DNA of 64,000 nt, taken from positions 24,757,849 through 24,821,848 of the forward strand of contig CM059186.1 of NCBI GenBank assembly GCA_030323885.1. Reading direction: 5' to 3'. Every line of letters begins with the position of its first letter. The first letter of the stretch is position 1. The stretch is from Branchipolynoe longqiensis. Taxonomy: Eukaryota; Annelida; Polychaeta; Phyllodocida; Polynoidae. Positions 50,704 to 61,720 of this stretch are shown piece after piece. A model generated the notes under the pieces. The model was given only the letters and a program-made list of their open reading frames with translations, made no database searches and was not told the DNA's origin. The position numbers and the translations under genes are program-made.

Positions 50704-51111
50704 CTAGATAACAGATTCACCCTGTAGTTGCAGTACACGGGTGAATGACAACGTAGTCTAAATACTGGCGAAAATAGCTTTAGTATGGAATAGGAAGTAG
50801 AATGCCTGGCACCAGTGTCAAATGGCTACTTATATCGGCACACAGTTGGTGAAATGGGAGAGAATATAAAAAGACATTATGGCGGCGATTTCACACCGTT
50901 GATTTCACCTATGAATTCTATTAAACTATGTTTTATTATATTTTTCAACTCAAAGGTAACGGGGAAATATGAAATATATATATAAAGAATAACTGTTGCT
51001 TCTTAGATTGTGATTTTGGGCTCTCATTTCATTTACCCGCTTTTTCGACAGCTTTTATATAGGGTTGGTATTCACCCGTGTACTGCAAGTATGGGGTGAA
51101 TCCTTTATCTA
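50704..51111. mobile_element. D-family MITE adjacent to the previous copy
   Basis: 408 bp. Flanks ATAAAAAC (50696-50703) and ATAAATAC (51112-51119) match in 7 of 8 positions. The interior matches the 18303 copy ('gtctaaatactggcgaaaat', 'tcaaatggctacttatat'). Confidence 0.8.
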
Positions 51112-51344
51112 ATAAATACCGTGACAAGACTGTCAATTTAATCCATGATATGACATTAGTTTTGTGATCAGAATGCACATTTCGCAAACAAAATAAAATA
51201 TGGCGCTGGAAAATGGATACCATACAAAATGGCAGATTTTGTGGAAAAAGGGGCCTTTCATCAACATCAAAATTTGTCCACAAGATTTATTTGTTTTCAC
51301 TAACAAGTGATGCCCTGACGAATAGGTTTAGTCTACGCCTAAAC

Positions 51345-51752
51345 AGCCCGGTGTTGCAGTTTCCGCGGTACGCCAGTTTGCGAGGTACACATACATTCAA
51401 ATGCATAGTCAATGGCCGTGAGCAAATCTTCATACAGAAAAAGTCAAATATCTCTCAAATTACACCACCTAGAAACAAACCGCTTCGCACATATACAGAA
51501 AACATATTCAACAAACAGATTATATTAAATTTATAAGGTTAGGGTTCTTGATTTCTATTAATTTTGAATAAAACTGACGTTTTGCACTGCACATACTGTC
51601 AAACTCAAGGAATTGTCAATGGTCGTGAGCAATCTTCATACAGAAAATACAGAAAAAGTGAAATATCTCTAAAACCACACCACCTAGAAACAAATCGCTT
51701 GGTACACATATAGAAAACATCTTTACCAAAAACATTATATTAAATTCATACC
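51345..51752. mobile_element. C-family MITE, CCGCGG-arm variant, right-truncated
   Basis: The left end AGCCCGGTGTTGCAGTTTCC and inner arm match the 25232 copy. The sequence stops inside the second interior block near 'ttatattaaattcat', and no right end is present. Confidence 0.8.
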
Positions 51753-52260
51753 GACCCACCCATGGGGAGGCTAAGGACTAACACGCATATATATATATAT
51801 ATAAACAATACCCAGAGGATTTCGACGAAATCCAGCAACCGGAAACGGAAATAGGCCTCTATGGGCGCCGCCATTTGTAAAGTTGTGTTGAATAACAGAA
51901 TAATCAAAATCCAGCAAACGGAAACGGAAATAGTTCGTCGAACTACACTACGCAGCAAGCAGGGTGGGCGACAGCCATTGGCCTAACGCCTTAATGATGC
52001 ACCACCGCAGAGTAGCACAAGCCAAGTTGCAGAACAACTACACTGGTCCCTCATGACAGACCTTCCATATATGGTGCGATGACGTCACTGGGACCAGTGT
52101 ACGTGTTCCTCCACATATCAACTGAACTAGTCAGCAATTGGTTAATAATATATCAAAACAAATCCCCGCTTTCATAGAATTTGCCGATATGCACAGTTCA
52201 AAACTTTGACTTTATTCAAAATTAAAAGAAATAAAGAACAATTTGACATAAACATGTCAA
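51753..52260. other. unassigned sequence with short repeats
   Basis: Contains two copies of 'gaaacggaaatag' (about 51840, 51923) and a 66-bp hairpin at 52038-52104 ('acactggtccct' / 'gggaccagtgt'). No gene found. Confidence 0.4.
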
Positions 52261-52261
52261 G

Positions 52262-52572
52262 CAGCCATATAGATAGGTAGACGTGTATGGGATGATTGCA
52301 TCAGGGAACCTAGGTAGTGTAATTGTTAGGATACTAGTCCCGAAATAGCAAGAACTGTGGGTTCGAAACCAGCTCTCGGTGCAATGCTCCCATTATTTAC
52401 ACCACCCCTCAAACAACGGTGCCTTGACCAGGCTCCGGTACAAGCTACACCATGTACGGTTGATGAACCTACCATGTGTAAGGGTATATATATGTGTAAT
52501 CGTGTAATCGTAAGCATTAAGCGACTTGTTGACATACACCACTTAAAACAACTTGCAATATCAGCGCGATGA
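52262..52572 (+). mobile_element. SINE-B, first unit of a second tandem pair
   Basis: Leader 'cagccatatagataggtaga', tRNA-like part 'cctaggtagtgtaattgtta' to 'gtgggttcgaaaccagctct', and 3' part 'tacaagctacaccatgtacg' ending at 'cagcgcgatgag', where the next unit starts. About 310 bp, like the pair at 15055. Confidence 0.8.
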
Positions 52573-52762
52573 GTATAGTAGCCTGCAGTGACCTCTCAGG
52601 CAAGGAGACACATAGACAGGAAGGCGTTGATAGGGTGATTGCATCAGGAAGCTTAGGTAGTGTAGGGGTTAGGATATTAGCCCTGGAATGGCAGGAAGTG
52701 TAGGTTTGAGTCCTGCTCTAGGCGCAATGTTCCCTTTGTTTGTATCATACCTTTGGCATAAG
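52573..52762 (+). mobile_element. SINE-B, second unit (truncated)
   Basis: 'tatagtagcctgcagtgacc' through 'gtaggtttgagtcctgctct' and 'aggcgcaatgttccc'. The 3' half is missing, as in the pair at 15055-15545. Confidence 0.8.
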
Positions 52763-52937
52763 TATTTTGTATTCACCACAAAAATAATAATGTATGTGAA
52801 TAGGCACCAACCCGCCCCCAGCCATACACACTCTCCTACGACATATAGAACATTTGGCGAAATGGTATCATATCCGGTAAGCTTGTGGAAGCCAGTTCAT
52901 GTAAGTTAATTTAATAATAATAATAATAATGATAAAA

Positions 52938-53385
52938 TTGGTTTGTTGGTTGTTGGAGTTTTACGTCCTGAAGCTGAGAGACATTAAGACCGACTCATGG
53001 ACGCAACTCGCACAGCAGAGAGCTAAATGGAGAGCGGCAGTCAAGTAATGAAAGCAGTCTTTGTCGCATTGTGACCGACAGCATGATGATGATGATGACG
53101 TCCTGGCACCATCTAAGGTCATATCAGGACATGTACCGACTTATGACAGAGTGCACTCATGGCGAGTTAATAGTGCTGTCCCACTAGGAGACCATGCCAC
53201 CAGCACCATGACCTGATATCCCACTCAGTCACATTATCCTGACACCAAGCCGACCACTCCTTGCCCTATGCTAATAATGCCGAGCACCTGGCTAGGAAGC
53301 TACAAGTATTTTGCAAGTCATTGGCTTCACTCGACCGGGAACTGAACTCCCAACCTTCAGCACGGTAGGCCAAGGCGTCCGGTTA
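52938..53385 (-). mobile_element. SINE-A interrupted by a LINE 3' fragment
   Basis: The tail 'ggagttttacgtcctg' breaks at 52971 and resumes at 53097 with 'acgtcctggcaccatctaag'. Body and head follow to 53385, ending 'gccaaggcgtccgg'. Confidence 0.8.
52972..53096 (+). mobile_element. 3' end of a non-LTR retrotransposon
   Basis: About 125 bp flanked by the 8-bp duplication ACGTCCTG. It starts with the C-terminal codons of an RT-type protein (RDIKTDSWTQLAQQRAKWR) and a stop, and ends in a (GAT)n tail, as in 5'-truncated non-LTR insertions. Confidence 0.7.
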
Positions 53386-53389
53386 ATTA

Positions 53390-53900
53390 TAATAATAATA
53401 ATACAAATGACGAGGATGTAGTCTTTTCTAATTGTAGTACATGTCGTATGTTGCAGTATGGGTTCAGGCAGTGTAATACTATTGGGCATTTTATGGCTAT
53501 TACCAATACACATACCATATAGGTCCCAATAGACGCGCACTGCGCGAGTGCAGACACATGGATGCGCGTCTATTCAAAGTTAAAGAATTTCATGGATTTA
53601 TTTTTGTCATGCCTCTGAAATAAAGTGGGATTGTCTTATTTTATGTGCATTCAGTCTGAATATGATCGTAAATTTGTGCATGCTTTCAATCTTGAAATGG
53701 GGGTGTGCTTCTATTGGGTAGCGTGCTTCTATTGGGACATATGGGGTGCATGGTCCAATCATTTCTTTTGTTTGAGATCCTTCCTAGTTTGCGTAAACAG
53801 ATTATTACCTGTATATACAACTACATGTACCACACACAAATCAACATAATCATGGTCTTTATATCAAACTCTTGTTCATTTTAGAATCTATTATAAACGG
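53390..53900. other. unassigned sequence
   Basis: (AAT)n at its left edge; nothing else recognised. Confidence 0.4.
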
Positions 53901-53904
53901 TCAT

Positions 53905-54595
53905 GAGAGGCGAGGAGGGAAGGGGACAGAGAAGCGGGGAGGGTAGAGGTGGAAAGGGAAGTGGAGGGTAGCTGAGAGGGGGAGGAGACAGGGGGGGGGG
54001 AAAGGGGGAGGATAGAGGGGAGGAGAGAGGGGAGGAGAGAGGGGGGAGAGAGAGGAGGAGAGGAGAGGAAAGGGGACTGGGGAGGAAGAGGGGTGGGAGA
54101 GGGAGGAAGGAAGGGAAGGGAAGGGAAGGGAAGAGGGGTGCCGGAAGGTTACATGGCGGAGGAGGAAGCGGGGGACGGTGAATGGGGAGTAGATAGTGGG
54201 AGGGGGGAGGAGGAAGTGGGGGACGTGGAAAGGGAGTGAAAGGGAGTGGAGGGGAGTTGAAGGGGAGGGGAGGGGGAGGGGGAGAGGCGAGCGGAAGGGA
54301 GAGGGTGAACAGGAGTGCGAGGGAGAGTAGGAGGAGAGGGGGTAGAGGGGGAGAGGGAAGGGGAGGAGTGGGAGGGGGCGAGAGGGGGAGGTGGAGAGGA
54401 GAGGAAGGGGAGGGGAGGGGGACGAGTCTGGGGATCGGAGAGGGATAGGGGTGAAGGATGGGAGGACAGGCGGGGGGAGGTGAGGGGGAGAGGGAGGGGA
54501 GGGGGATAAGGAGGGGGGAGGGGGAAGTGGAGGGGAGGAGAGGGGAGGGGGAGGGGAGGGGAGGAGAGGGGAGGGGGAGGGCGATCCATCACAAG
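53905..54595. repeat. purine-rich GGGGA/GGAGA tract
   Basis: Nearly 700 bp of purine on the plus strand. The fourth such tract in the window with the same strand bias. Confidence 0.9.
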
Positions 54596-54599
54596 ATGA

Positions 54600-55145
54600 A
54601 GCGAGTAAATCTGGAGGGGAGGTCATCCGATATGAGGACAGCGCCCTGTAATGGCGAGCTTTATCTGCCCGGGGTCGGAGCAGACGACAATTAGCGGCTA
54701 CTGAATCTGCCCTCCTGTGGGTGGGTAACGAGACAGCCCCCCCCCCCGCCTTACCCCCCTCCCCCCAAAAAGAAGAAGCGATAACAACAAAAATATCCAC
54801 TAAAATATTTATTTTAAAGGAGAAGCAGACAGCTGATAGTGTCCTCTCAACACTTCACCCTCTAGTGTTATCTCCCTGATAACAGTCCACTCCCACAGCG
54901 CCATGTAAATCTTGCTGCCTCGTTCTGAAGTAGCTTTTTCTTCTTTTTCTTTTTAGTCATGGCCGGATCTCTACTCTAGTCGCAGGCTGGCTGATCCAGG
55001 CCATCCGAAATGTTGTTGGTTACGTGGGGCAGCATTGTTATCGCCACACAATTCATTTGAAATTGCGTGTTTTTTTCTGTGTTGTTGTTTGCTGTTGTTG
55101 TAATTTTTCTTCTTTTATTTGGTAGGTTTCGGTTGTTGTTTTGGT
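54600..55145. other. unassigned sequence
   Basis: Poly-C and poly-T runs; no gene or repeat recognised. Confidence 0.4.
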
Positions 55146-55158
55146 TGTTTTTTTTTTG

Positions 55159-55387
55159 GTGTACATTAGTTGATTAAGCGGGGGAAATTTCAATCGCAGA
55201 CAATTGGCCTTCCTCATTCCACTGCTCCTTGCCCTATCCTAAGAATGCTGAGCGGCAGGCTAGGAAGCGACAAGTATAAATCTTTAAATCATTGGTTTGA
55301 CTCGACCAGGCTTCGAACCCACAATCCCACGATCTACCAATATGGGAGACGGACGCTCTAATTCATTTGGCCATCCCGTCTGGTTCT
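55159..55387 (-). mobile_element. SINE-A', complete copy
   Basis: The tail 'tagttgattaagcggggga' and 'aatttcaatcgcagacaatt' is joined to the SINE-A middle 'ccttgccctatcctaagaat', 'aatcattggtttgactcgac', inverted B box 'caggcttcgaaccc' and the head 'catttggccatcccgtctgg'. Confidence 0.85.
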
Positions 55388-55579
55388 TCTTCTTTTTTTG
55401 GGGGGGGTGGGTGAATTTTCTTTTGGGTTTATTTTTAAACATATTTTGTTTGGTTATCTATTTATATATTTATTTTTGGAGGGGGGAGGGTTCACAATGA
55501 AGTTTTTGTAGTAAAAAAAGGGAGAAAGAATTACCTCCACAAGTACAAATAAGTCCGGTCAAAATGGTGGCAAGACTTA

Positions 55580-55820
55580 TACAACCCACTATCCCTTTGC
55601 GGCTGGGAGCACCCCAAGTGTTCCCGCAAGTTCCACATGCTTACTTACAGCCCTGGAGCGCTTGTAGTTTAATTGCTTTCCTAGATAGGTTTTTCCTGAT
55701 AATTTGTAGATCAGATCAAAAATACAGCGCTACCAGACAGCATGCGTATTCAGGTGCACCTGGACTGTAAGCACATGAACGCATGGGCACCCTTGGGTGC
55801 TCAGAGCCCCAATGGGTTAA
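55580..55820. mobile_element. MITE with GGGAGCACCC arms
   Basis: 'gggagcaccccaagtg' and 'cacatgcttacttacag' on the left are inverted on the right ('ctgtaagcacatgaacgc', 'cccttgggtgctc'). About 240 bp. Confidence 0.75.
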
Positions 55821-56004
55821 AGATGCAGCCCAGATATCTGGCATATATGGCAATGGACGAAATCGGAAATAAATTAGTTACTTCGACAAATAAGTGTTGA
55901 CAGGTGGCAGATGGACATGATGGCTATGTGGCTATTATGTGCATGACACCTCAATATATATATATCGATACATTTATTTAAAAGCCTAAATAGCCCAAGT
56001 TAAT

Positions 56005-56712
56005 TTGTTTAAAGTTGCATAGTCGGATAGTTGTGAGTTTCAGCAATTTTCTGAGATAAATATATTATAATAATCATTATTCTCTAATTTACATTAGTTT
56101 GAAGTAACTTTTATTTTAAATGGATAACCTTGGATATATTTGTTGTTGTTGGCGCATTAAGGCCGGCACACACCTCCCATATAAAACCTAAAACTGCCCG
56201 TTTCACGACTAAAGTTTGAGTTTTAGTCAGTTTCAATCTTTAGGTGTGTGACCCCTTAATACACCTGAGCCTTGCGATTCGCCTATAAAACTCAGTTTTA
56301 GGTCTTATACGGGAGGTGTGTATGGGATTCGAAAAATGAATCGGGCAGTTTTTAGTCAGGAAACGGGACAGGTCGGGTTGTGACGGGTCACGTCAGGCAG
56401 TGCAGTTTTAGTGCGTGAATCGTATACGGGAGGTGTGTACCAGGCTTTAGTTGTTTAAGCAGAGGAAATTTCAAACATGGATGATTGAAGTGAAAACATG
56501 CTAAATTAATATTGGTAAGCTCGCCAAAATTCTGCCACCATAGGTTTCAGCAGTAACAATTCTATTAAATTAGCTTAGTATCCCATTCTATGCAGCGACA
56601 CATACTTAACAATAATTCCACCAGTATCTAAGTAGAATATGCAGGATCAAATCTAGGTGAGTGGTTTTGTTTTGAAAATTTGATGCATTCATCAGACTAC
56701 GCAGCTTTAAGG
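56005..56712. mobile_element. I-family element split by a MITE
   Basis: The left part (56005-56155) begins 'ttaaagttgcatagtcggat'. The right part (56480-56712) ends 'catcagactacgcagcttta'. The MITE at 56160-56450 and a SINE-A' tail piece (56452-56487) sit between them. Confidence 0.7.
56160..56450. mobile_element. MITE with GCCGGCACACACCTCCC ends
   Basis: The ends 'aaggccggcacacacctccc' and inverted 'gggaggtgtgtaccaggctt' enclose 291 bp. The interior is made of 'ttttagtc'/'aaactg' words on both strands. It is similar in design to the G family. Confidence 0.75.
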
Positions 56713-56736
56713 AGCTAGGCTGCGTAGATAAAACAC

Positions 56737-57051
56737 CAGACTGGCTGGCCGAATGAGCTGAGCATCCGTCTCCTGGTTTCGGAGATAGGGGGACCCTGGT
56801 CGAGTCAAACCAATGACTTAAAAATGTATACTTGTCGCTAGTCAGGTGCACGGCATTATTAGGCTAAGGCAAGTACTTGTTAGCTCAGTATCAAGATAAT
56901 GTGACTGAGTGGGATATCAGGCCATGGTGCTGGTGGTCTGGTCTCCCAGTGGGACAGCACTATACAGTTACCATGAGTGTGCACTGTCACAAGTCGGTAT
57001 CCGTCATGATATAACCTTAGATGTTGCTAGGATGTAAAGCAACAAACAAAC
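56737..57051 (+). mobile_element. SINE-A, nearly full length
   Basis: Head 'gactggctggccgaatgagc'; the B-box region is shortened to 'accctggtcgagtcaaacc'. Body 'gataatgtgactgagtggg' and tail 'ttagatgttgctaggatg' follow. Confidence 0.85.
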
Positions 57052-57413
57052 ATACGTAGATAAATGCAGGTGCGCTCCTACCTACGTGAGCGTGCGGGTA
57101 ACACGGGCAAAGCACAGCTTTCAATCAGGCAAAGATGAGGCAATGGTAAAATTATCTGAATGCCATTGGGACCGATGTCACGCACAGGAGTCGTGCCAAA
57201 TAAGGGGGGAAAACACACACAACAACACAAAAAGAAAACCAAAGAAACACACAAAAACAGCTCGTGCCTTCTGTATGAGCTGGAACTTATTTCCATGGTC
57301 ACTGAGGCCCAGGTAGTGGAGAGAGTCAGAAACTTTGGACTTAAAAACACAGATGGACTGGATGTTGCCAGGACGTGAAACAACAAACAACTATCCAGAT
57401 GCACTGACTGTGC

Positions 57414-58752
57414 TGACGGTCGATGGTAGGTGCTGACGGTCGATGGTATGTACTGACTAGGTGATATGTGCCGACGGTAGGCTAGAGTTGATATGTGATG
57501 ATCGTATGTACTGACTGTAGGTGATATATACTGATGTTATGCTGAAGGTGATATGTGATGATGGTAAGTACTGACTGTAGGTGATATGTACTGATGGTAT
57601 GCTGAAGGTGATATATGATGATGGTATGTACTGACTGTATGTGATATATACTGACGGTATGCTGAAGATGATATGTGATGATGGCATGTACTGACTGTAG
57701 GTGATATGTACTGACTGTATGTTGAAGGTGATATATAATGATGGTATGTACTGACTGTAGGTGATATGTACTGATGGTATGCTGAATATGATATGTGATG
57801 ATGGTATGTACTGACTGTATGTGATATATACTGACGGTATGCTGAAGATGATATGTGATGATGGTATGTACTGACTGTAGGTGATATGTACTGACTGTAT
57901 GCTGACGGTGATATATGATGATGGTATGTACTGACTGTAGGTGGTATATACTGACTGTATGCTGAAGGTGATATGTGATGATGGTAAGTACTGACTGTAG
58001 GTGATATGTACTGATGGTATGCTGAATATGATATGTGATGATGGTATGTACTGACTGTATGTGATATATACTGACGGTATGCTGAAGATGATATGTGATG
58101 ATGGCATGTACTGACTGTAGGTGATATGTACTGACTGTATGTTGAAGGTGATATATAATGATGGTATGTACTGACTGTAGGTGATATGTACTGACTGTAT
58201 GCTGACGGTGATATATGATGATGGTATGTACTGACTGTAGGTGGTATATACTGACTGTATGCTGAAGGTGATATGTGATGATGGTAAGTACTGACTGTAG
58301 GTGATATGTACTGATGGTATGCTGAATATGATATGTGATGATGGTATGTACTGACTGTATGTGATATACTGACAGTATGCTGAAGATGATATGTGATGAT
58401 GGTATGTACTGACTGTAGGTGATATGTCCTGATGGTATGCTGAAGGTGGTATATGATGATGGTATGTACTGACTGTATGTGATATATACTGACGGTATGC
58501 TGAAGATGATATGTGATGATGGCATGTACTGACTGTAGGTGATATGTGCTGACTGTATGCTGAAGGTGATATATAATGATGGTATGTACTGGCTGTAGGT
58601 GATATGTACTGATGGTACACTGAAGGTGGTATATGATGATGGTATGTACTGACTGTATGTGATATATACTGATGGTATGCTGAAGATGATATGTGATGAT
58701 GGTATGTACTGACTGTAGGTGATATGTACTGACGGTATGCTGAAGGTGATAT
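57414..58752. repeat. 60-bp minisatellite (about 22 copies)
   Basis: Units 'gatatgtgatgatggtatgt' plus 'actgactgtaggtgatatgt' plus 'actgacggtatgctgaaggt'. Because 60 is a multiple of three, two minus-strand frames stay open for 387 and 347 codons as 20-residue repeats (SQYIPSSHI...). I see no sign that they are expressed. Confidence 0.95.
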
Positions 58753-59032
58753 GCTGAATGGTGTTGGATTATATTACTGGAGGTAGGGATTGGTGGTGTA
58801 AGTGGGCTGTGATTGGCTGGTTTGATTGGGGTGAGTTAGTGGGTGTGTCTGTACTGGCTAGCTTTGATTGGGTGGCTCCTGTGGTGGTTTTGGTTGTGTG
58901 TGTGCCTCCTCCTCCCCAGTGTGGGTGGGGAGTTATGTGTCCTGTGCCCTCAGCAATGACCACGAATGAGTGCTTATGCGCTCATTCCATCCACTGGCTA
59001 ACCCATAATTGCAACACGCTGAGTGCTTTAAA

Positions 59033-59400
59033 TTGGTTGCAATGTTAGCATTGTGTTTGATTCAGCAGCAGGAACAACACATTCCCCCCCCCCCCCACCC
59101 ACCACACTTTGGACTCTCCCTGAGGTGGACGGATGAGTCCACCATCAGTCCGCCCAATTGGCTGGCAGTCGCTGGCAGTCTTTCACAAATCCCCCCCTCC
59201 CAGCCATTAATCATTGGCCGCATTCTCATCGCTTCTCAGCGAGCCAGCAACATGCCCACTCCTCCACTGGTCACTAATCTTTTCCGCCAACCCACCCGTC
59301 TACAAACTGTAACTTCTAGGGCTGGGCCCTGGCATTTCTGTTCCGCTATAAATAAAACTGTCATGTACTTCCTCGTCTCATGTCATTCCTTTCCAAATCA
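59033..59400 (+). mobile_element. element related to the LTR-like insert at 39783
   Basis: Begins 'ttggttgcaatgttagcatt' like the 39783 copy, has CT-rich sequence, and ends near 'gctataaataaaactgtcat', a combined TATA/AATAAA-type motif. Identity as a solo LTR is uncertain. Confidence 0.4.
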
Positions 59401-59559
59401 GCCTAATCTGTTAGTAAGTCAGATTACACAACACCTGCCATAGACATCATTAGTTACAGCAGCTGTGAAGGCTCCGGATGTACTGATCCTCCACCCTCGT
59501 GCTTTGACTTTCAGCACTCTTCATTGAAGCCCTAGAGAAGAGCATTAAACACCATAAAA

Positions 59560-59829
59560 AAACTGACAAAGGCAGAAATCTTCATACTAGGAGTATGTAA
59601 TGTAAATTACAACAGCAATGATAAAAATAAACTAATGCTGCAAACCACAATCAAAATCTTAGGCCTAGAACAGCTCATCCCTGAAAAAACGAGGCTAGGT
59701 AAAAATAGCACAACAATAGACCTAATACTAACCAACTCAAACCACGCCACTAAATGGGGCACCAGAAGCTGGGGTATAAGTGATCATGAGCTAATATATG
59801 TAACAATTAAAAAGCACAAATCACTATGA
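59560..59829 (+). pseudogene. C-terminal endonuclease fragment of the LINE
   Basis: 'NSTTIDLILTN' and 'WGISDHELIYVTI' correspond to the final conserved motifs (the D and SDH boxes) of apurinic-type endonucleases. Ends at a TGA. Confidence 0.7.
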
Positions 59830-59836
59830 ATATACG

Positions 59837-60457
59837 ATGGGCAGGTCCCTAAATAACTATTCAGAAGATGCATTAAAAAATCATCTGCAGCAAAACATAA
59901 ACAACATCACACAAAACAGAGATGACGTTAATATCTATTGGGGCAACATCATCACAGAAATAAGAAAATCAGCTGATGAGATGTGTCCCATTAAGAAAAT
60001 AAAAATACAAAAAAAACAGGACCCCTAGGTAGACAATGACCTGCTAACGCTCATCATAGCCAAAAGTAAACTGGGTGATAAAGCAAAGCTCACAGAAACT
60101 ATAGAAGACAAACTGGCCTACCATATGGCCAGAAACAACTCTCTCAAAGCTGTGAGAACAGCAAAAAATAAATACATAATGAAGCAGGACAAAGACTGGG
60201 GAAGCAATACAAACAAATTCTGGAAAAATGTAAACCTGTTCTTCCCCAAAAATAACAAAGAAGAGCACACAAACTTCCACGATAACAAAGGAACAATGCT
60301 CACAGACAAAGATGCAGCAAACAAACTGAACACACACTTTGCCACAATAGGACAAAAGCTGTCAGAAAAATTCAAAAAAAGGTGGGAAAATAGATCAGGA
60401 ACTGTGCAGAATGAAATCCCCACCTGCAAAATAGATATAATAGAAGTAAAAAAATAA
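59837..60457 (+). pseudogene. linker between endonuclease and RT, broken by stops
   Basis: Two A-rich frames (59837-60028, 60125-60457) with 'NNSLKAVRTAKNKYI' and 'NKFWKNVNLFFPKNN', as is usual between endonuclease and RT. An in-frame stop lies at 60026-60028. Confidence 0.65.
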
Positions 60458-61324
60458 TAAATGACATAGACACAAATAAACCGAGTGGAATAGATGAAAT
60501 CCCAACCAAAATACTGAAAGAGGCACTCCAAGCCATCCCGGCCACTATAGTAGACCTATTCAACATCTCCTTTGAGCAGGGGCGTTTTATCTCAGCCTGT
60601 AAAATGGCAACCATCACCCCTATTCACAAAACTGGAGACATACAAAACATGGGAAAATACAGGCCAATATTGATTCTTCAAACCCCAGGCAAGCTCGTTG
60701 AAAAAGTGTTACATAGACACATAAATGAACACCTGGAAAAAAATGATATACTAAACGAAAGACAAGGGGGCTTCAGGAAACTGCACTCCACATCAAAAAC
60801 AATAGCTAACCTAACAAATGACATACTGGTTTCAATGACCAAAGAAATTAGTTGGAACAGCCTTCATTGACTTCAGCAAAGCATTCGATACAGAAGACCA
60901 TAACATACTACTGGAAAAACTAGAATCCATGGGCATAAAATCCAACACTACGGACTGGATAAAATGCTACCTGCAACAGAGAACAAAAATAAACAATACA
61001 CTATCAGACAACCAACCTGTCACATGTGGTGTACCCCAAGGGTCAGTGTTAGGGCCACTGCTCTTTATAATCTACATAAACAATCTTGAAAAATGGTTGC
61101 AAACCGAATGCCTCCAACTATATGCAGATGACACAGTCATATATGCAAATGGCACCACAGAAGAGGAGGTAATAACTAAACTAAACAAGCTCCTACTAAA
61201 ACTGGACAAAATAATCATCAACACAAGCAAGTCAAAAACAGTTCTCTTCTCGCATAAACAAATGCCAGAAAGAAAACTACACTGGAAGCTAGGAAACCAA
61301 ACATTAGAAAATGTAGACCATTAG
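60458..61324 (+). pseudogene. reverse transcriptase core of the LINE
   Basis: 'NKPSGIDEIPTKILKEA', 'MATITPIHKTGDIQNMGKYR' and 'LNERQGGFRKLHST' precede a frameshift near 60860. After it come the palm segment with the first Asp, 'CGVPQGSVLGPLLFIIYIN' and the active site 'LQLYADDTVIYA'. A TAG at 61322-61324 ends the frame. Confidence 0.8.
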
Positions 61325-61705
61325 AAATACCTAGGCCTTGAATTGGACAGCCAACTAAACTACAACCTATGTATAAACAAAATTGTCCAAAAGGTAAACC
61401 ACAAACTGTGGCTATTTGCAAAGCTCAGAGACTACATGACACAAGAAATGTCAATAAAAATCTTCAAAGGCATGGCGCTCCACTATTTTGACTATGGAGA
61501 TGTAAACTACATGGGTACGAAAAAAGAACTTCTAAAAAAACTGCAAACACTACAGAACAGAGTCCTGAAAATCTGCCATAGAGTAGGCAAGCTGGACCCC
61601 ACCTATGACATAGATACCCAAACAGTAAAGGAACGACAAATTCCTGACCTAAAAACATACAAAAAATATCTGTGCAAAATAAGGTTAGGAAACCCCCACT
61701 AAGCT
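61325..61705 (+). pseudogene. RT thumb and C-terminus of the LINE
   Basis: Resumes after the TAG with 'YLGLELDSQLNY' and continues to 'LQTLQNRVLKICHRVGKLDP' and a terminal stop at about 61703, the usual C-terminal layout. Confidence 0.75.
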
Positions 61706-61720
61706 GCACTGCAAAGGGTC

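Larger units (their letters stand above)
59530..61720 (+). mobile_element. degraded CR1/Jockey-type non-LTR retrotransposon
   Basis: Holds the end of an apurinic endonuclease domain and a reverse transcriptase on the plus strand. The 5' part of the endonuclease is missing, and stops or frameshifts break the coding region into at least five pieces. The codons are A-rich. No poly-A or target duplication was identified; a 3' untranslated region may run to about 62100. Confidence 0.8.

Noticed and set aside
53901..54800. 299-codon minus-strand open frame
   Set aside because: Caused by the purine tract at 53905-54595; it is Pro/Ser low complexity without a domain.
57414..58752. Could be read as a CRISPR-like array because of regular repeats
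   Set aside because: There are no unique spacers; it is a plain 60-bp tandem repeat in eukaryotic DNA.
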